From assembly GCA_013813185.1 (NCBI GenBank), contig JACCSD010000209.1:1-7553 (forward strand): 7,553 bases of DNA. The letters run 5' to 3'. This document shows, one piece after another, positions 4,381-7,553 of the stretch (position 1 is its first letter; each line of letters starts with the position of its first letter). Source of the DNA: Burkholderiaceae bacterium (GTDB lineage Bacteria; Pseudomonadota; Gammaproteobacteria; Burkholderiales; Burkholderiaceae_F). Position numbers and translations under genes: made by a program. Below the pieces are notes generated by a model. The model ran no database searches and had not been told where the DNA came from. It saw only the letters and a program-made list of their open reading frames with translations.

Positions 4381-7300
4381 GCGGCTTGCGGTGCCGACGG
4401 CGGAACCGGGGCCAGATACCCGATCACCAGAATCAGCACCCCCACGCCGACAAATGACACGATTCGCTCGATCGTTCCTTGACCGGACAAGTCAACAAAG
4501 AACAGCTTGACCACCACCGCCGCGAGCAGCGCCACGCCCACCGTCCACCATCCGCGCATCGTGCGCCGGTGCGAGAACACCATCAGCCCCATCGCGGTCG
4601 CTGTCCACAGCAGCGACAACACCGCCTGCACCAGCAGCGACTGCGAGAGCGAATCAGCATCCCAAGGCACGCCGCCGAGGAAATGGACGGCCCGCAACGC
4701 TGCCGCGTTCAACGCGATGAACGCCACCGCGCCGAGTGCATAGCGCACAGGGCGCTGCCAGATAACGCGCTGATCGGCCAGATGCCAGCGCAGCACCGCC
4801 GCCAGCACGAGCAATGAAGCAAGATCGAGCGGGTTTAGCAGCGGCAGATACGCAACAGGGGCCGGGTCACCTGGCGTAAACGCGCTGACAAATACAACCC
4901 ACACCAATGCATAGATCGCAAGCCCCGGTGCGCCTATCGACGCGTACGCAGACGGCGCGGCGCGCATCGGCCAGCGCATCGCGTAGTGAATGACCAACCA
5001 GAGCGCAAGGGCGGGCACGGCTCCCCACACGCCATGGAACCAGCCCGCGCCGGCGATCGTGTCGATACGCAACGCGAGTTCGGCCGCAATCATCGCGGTC
5101 AACAGCCACAGACCGCCGACGTGCAACGTCGATTGCACGTTGGGAGGCGTGCGCAAGACCACGCGCTCTTCCCATGCCAGGCGGGCGTAGAAAAGTACCC
5201 ACGCCAGCGGCCAGACGATCCAGCCGTAGTGGCGGCTCGGCATTTGCGCGGCGTCGATCGCCATGACGACCACCGCGGCCGCAAGCACGATATGCGCAAC
5301 AAAGAACCCCCACGACAACTTCAGCGGCCAGGTCCATTTGAGTTTCTGCGCGAGCCACACGAGCAACGCCGCCGTCAGACCCACGATCGCCAACGCAACC
5401 TGCGCCGCCGCCCACTGATCGTCAATGCGCGCCCAGGTTTCGGCGAAGAGCGCGAACAGCCAAACGAACACGCCGAGCGCCAATAACGCGGCGGCGGCGG
5501 TGCGCTGCGTGGCGCCGCCGGCGAGCGAGAACAGCGCCGCCGTGATCGCGGTCACGGTCACCGCGAATCGGAGCAGCGTCGTAACGCTCACCTGCAAACC
5601 GAATCCCGCAATCGCACCGGCGCGCGCCTCGGTGGCCAGCCATGCGAGCACGATGATCGCAACACCGGCAACCCATTCGGGTGACAACGCTTCATTGCCG
5701 CGGCGCCGGTTGGCGAGCATCAGTGCGAGCGCGACGCCGCACCACGCGAGCACGTACCACGGATAAGGCAGTGGCTGCCAGACCAGCAGCACCACCCACA
5801 TCCATCCGATGAGTCGCATCGCCCAGGGCGCAGCATCGGCCATGCGAGCGCTGCCGCGTCCCCACGTCGCGGGGATCGCGCCACCGCGCGCCAACACGAA
5901 CGAGCTTGCGAAAGCCGTGGCCGCGAACACCGCGAGGTTCAACGTGAATCCAGAAAATTGCGGCAGTGTGTTGATCGCGCCCGTTTCGAGGGCGCGTAAC
6001 AAAGCGATTGCCCCGGCACCATGCAACGCGAGCCCCGCCAGTGACGGCAGGATGCGCTGCTGCCGTGCGCCGACCCAGAGCAACGCCAAGCCTTCGAGCG
6101 CCCAGGCAGCGGCCGTCCACTGCGCACTCGCCGCGAGCGGTACCGCCAACGTCAGAAATGCGACGCCAACGCCAAAGTTTGCTTCGACCAGCACGCCTAA
6201 CGAGCCTTCGCGCCGCTTCATCAACAGGGCTGAGCTCACCAGATAGGCTGCCGCCGCGATCGTCGCGGCTAGTGCAAGTTCGATCCCGTCGGTCAAGCGC
6301 GACTGGATGCCGAAGGCCGCCAACGGCAGCGCGAACATCAGCGTGGTATCGAAAATGCCGCGCTTCGCCTGCGGCTGTCGCAGCGCGTACAGCAGCGACA
6401 CCAGAAGAAAGAGCAGCCAGAATGCAATCAAGAACCCCTGCGCGATTGGGTATTGATCGTCAACGTAGCGCTGCGCGACCCACGCTCCCAGTACACCGAA
6501 CGTGAACGCAAACCCGATCCAGTTCAGCTCGCGCCAGGCACGGAACCACGCGATGCCCAGCACGCCGAGATTCAGCAGCAAGTACAACGACAGCAGAATC
6601 TCGATGCGACCCGCGCCGGTCGAGACGAGAATTGGTGCCAGGAAACCGCCGGTCGCGCCGAGTGCCGCCAAGGCACGTGCGTTTTGCGCAATGGCGAGTA
6701 CGCCGGAGAACACCGCAAGCGCGGCGAGCAACGCAAACGCCGGCACCGCAGGCAGCACGTCATAGAGACGCATCGCAGCGAACACCGTCAAGTACAAGAT
6801 ACCGATGGCGCCGCCCTGCAGCGTGATCGCATAACCCGCGCGTTTGTGGCGCAGGCGCCACCCAACCACGAGGAGCGCCAACGCGCCGAGCGCAACACCG
6901 ACCAGCCGCAGCTCAATGGGAACGTTGGTCCGCTCCGCAACGTAGCGAAGCAGAAAAGCAACGCCGACGAATAGGACCAGCAAACCGACCCGCGCCACGG
7001 TGTTGCCGCCGAAGAGCCACGTCCTGGCCGCCGCGATCGCGTTGTCAATCATCGAGGACGCCGCGCCTTTTGAAGTCGGGGACGCCGCGCGTTTTGATGA
7101 AGTCGCGTTCGCGCGCGCAGCCGCGGCTGGCGTGGAGCTCGGTGGCACATAGGCGGGCGCCGGAGGATAGGTTACCCACGGCGCGTCAAGTGATGCTTCG
7201 CCTCGCCTAGTTTCGCGTGGCGGCACTTCGACTGCGGGCAACATCGGCGCCACGTCGGGCACCGGATCCGGCACGGCATCGTGCACGGCCGGCGCTTCTC

Positions 7301-7541
7301 GCCGCAAGTTCTTTACCGAATACTCAAGCAGCGAAACGCGCTCGAGCAGGTCGCCGATGCGCGCGTGCAGTTGCTTGTTGTCGAACAGGGCTCGATCGCG
7401 TGCATACAGCACGTAGCCGAGCACGAATCCGAGCGGCACTGCAATTATCAAGTGAGCACCGCCCGCCAGTCCAACCAATGCGCCGAGAATGACGCCGGCC
7501 CAGATCGGCATGCGCGACGTCCGGGCAATCGCGTGTTCCAT
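4365..7541 (-). CDS. DUF2339 family large polytopic membrane protein
   Basis: The product has 1058 residues and the gene is complete: ATG at 7541 with GGGAG about 7 bases upstream. Two membrane helices (about 13-30 and 31-47) are followed by a likely coiled coil (about 50-82, DNKQLHARIGDLLERVSLLE). A Pro/Ala-rich linker (84-165) comes next, then a very long hydrophobic region from about 180 to 1044 with more than twenty predicted helices. Segments I recognise as DUF2339 are GGNTVARVGLLVLFVGVAF (178-196), ATGGFLAPIL (296-305), ALEGLALLWVGARQ (481-494), LPLLNPLDLAS (899-909), and near the C-terminus VKLFFVDLSGQGTIERIVSF (1011-1030) with GYLAPVPP (1041-1048). It is somewhat longer than the roughly 850-1000 residues I recall for relatives. 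The function is unknown; the size and helix number suggest an inner-membrane scaffold, transporter or enzyme for a lipid-linked substrate, but no motif decides this. It is the first gene of an operon with DUF3999. Its promoter lies beyond the right edge. Confidence 0.92.
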   Translation of the reverse strand: MEHAIARTSRMPIWAGVILGALVGLAGGAHLIIAVPLGFVLGYVLYARDRALFDNKQLHARIGDLLERVSLLEYSVKNLRREAPAVHDAVPDPVPDVAPMLPAVEVPPRETRRGEASLDAPWVTYPPAPAYVPPSSTPAAAARANATSSKRAASPTSKGAASSMIDNAIAAARTWLFGGNTVARVGLLVLFVGVAFLLRYVAERTNVPIELRLVGVALGALALLVVGWRLRHKRAGYAITLQGGAIGILYLTVFAAMRLYDVLPAVPAFALLAALAVFSGVLAIAQNARALAALGATGGFLAPILVSTGAGRIEILLSLYLLLNLGVLGIAWFRAWRELNWIGFAFTFGVLGAWVAQRYVDDQYPIAQGFLIAFWLLFLLVSLLYALRQPQAKRGIFDTTLMFALPLAAFGIQSRLTDGIELALAATIAAAAYLVSSALLMKRREGSLGVLVEANFGVGVAFLTLAVPLAASAQWTAAAWALEGLALLWVGARQQRILPSLAGLALHGAGAIALLRALETGAINTLPQFSGFTLNLAVFAATAFASSFVLARGGAIPATWGRGSARMADAAPWAMRLIGWMWVVLLVWQPLPYPWYVLAWCGVALALMLANRRRGNEALSPEWVAGVAIIVLAWLATEARAGAIAGFGLQVSVTTLLRFAVTVTAITAALFSLAGGATQRTAAAALLALGVFVWLFALFAETWARIDDQWAAAQVALAIVGLTAALLVWLAQKLKWTWPLKLSWGFFVAHIVLAAAVVVMAIDAAQMPSRHYGWIVWPLAWVLFYARLAWEERVVLRTPPNVQSTLHVGGLWLLTAMIAAELALRIDTIAGAGWFHGVWGAVPALALWLVIHYAMRWPMRAAPSAYASIGAPGLAIYALVWVVFVSAFTPGDPAPVAYLPLLNPLDLASLLVLAAVLRWHLADQRVIWQRPVRYALGAVAFIALNAAALRAVHFLGGVPWDADSLSQSLLVQAVLSLLWTATAMGLMVFSHRRTMRGWWTVGVALLAAVVVKLFFVDLSGQGTIERIVSFVGVGVLILVIGYLAPVPPSAPQAARSAA
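7057..7105 (-). repeat. imperfect tandem duplication in the DUF2339 linker
   Basis: Two copies of a 22-25-base unit (plus-strand 7057-7078 and 7081-7105) both start GACGCCGCGC and end GAAGTCG. They differ by one substitution and a three-base insertion, so the frame is kept. In the protein they encode SKRAAS and SKGAAS (about residues 149-163) in the low-complexity linker between the coiled coil and the main membrane domain. This looks like a slippage or local-duplication event that lengthened a flexible linker. Confidence 0.6.
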
Positions 7542-7553
7542 CGGTGCTCCCGC

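Noticed and set aside
1..7553. tRNA, rRNA, CRISPR arrays, insertion sequences, integrase sites
   Set aside because: I found no cloverleaf-like sequence, no spaced direct repeats, no transposase motifs and no long terminal inverted repeats.

Overview
The window is a GC-rich stretch of bacterial chromosome with densely packed genes and Shine-Dalgarno-type starts. The gene content fits a proteobacterium: an RsgA-type GTPase, a DUF2339/DUF3999 membrane pair, and a small exported protein of a kind I associate with Burkholderiales. A betaproteobacterium is my best guess; there is no rRNA, tRNA or other marker to confirm it. I see no mobile element, CRISPR array or RNA gene.

Left part (1-1064, minus strand): two exported-protein genes in tandem. 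The upstream gene (1064 to 732) encodes a small secreted protein that is essentially one peptidase-inhibitor I9 (subtilisin propeptide-like) domain. The downstream gene (start 589, running off the left edge) encodes a lipoprotein whose visible 196 residues are a lipobox signal peptide, a low-complexity linker and a second I9-like domain. That is the usual beginning of a secreted S8 (subtilisin) protease. A free-standing propeptide-like protein next to a protease precursor is the most interesting arrangement here.

Middle part (1065-2917, plus strand): a 305-base divergent intergenic region holds a perfect 14-bp palindrome, a tiny eight-codon reading frame with a good ribosome binding site, and two GC hairpins. 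It leads into an rsgA-type circularly permuted GTPase gene (1370-2449). A 188-base gap with two inverted repeats follows, then a 72-residue single-span or exported protein of unknown function (2638-2856). That gene ends at a strong intrinsic terminator (2873-2917).

Right part (2911-7541, minus strand): a two-gene operon converges on that terminator. The first gene encodes a 1058-residue DUF2339 polytopic membrane protein. Its stop overlaps the start of a DUF3999 gene by four bases (ATGA), with a strong ribosome binding site inside the upstream gene. The DUF3999 product has a signal peptide, a large periplasmic region and one C-terminal membrane anchor. The two are probably made together and may form an envelope complex of unknown function. 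The DUF3999 stop codon lies inside the T-tract of the opposing terminator, so the convergent junction is extremely tight.
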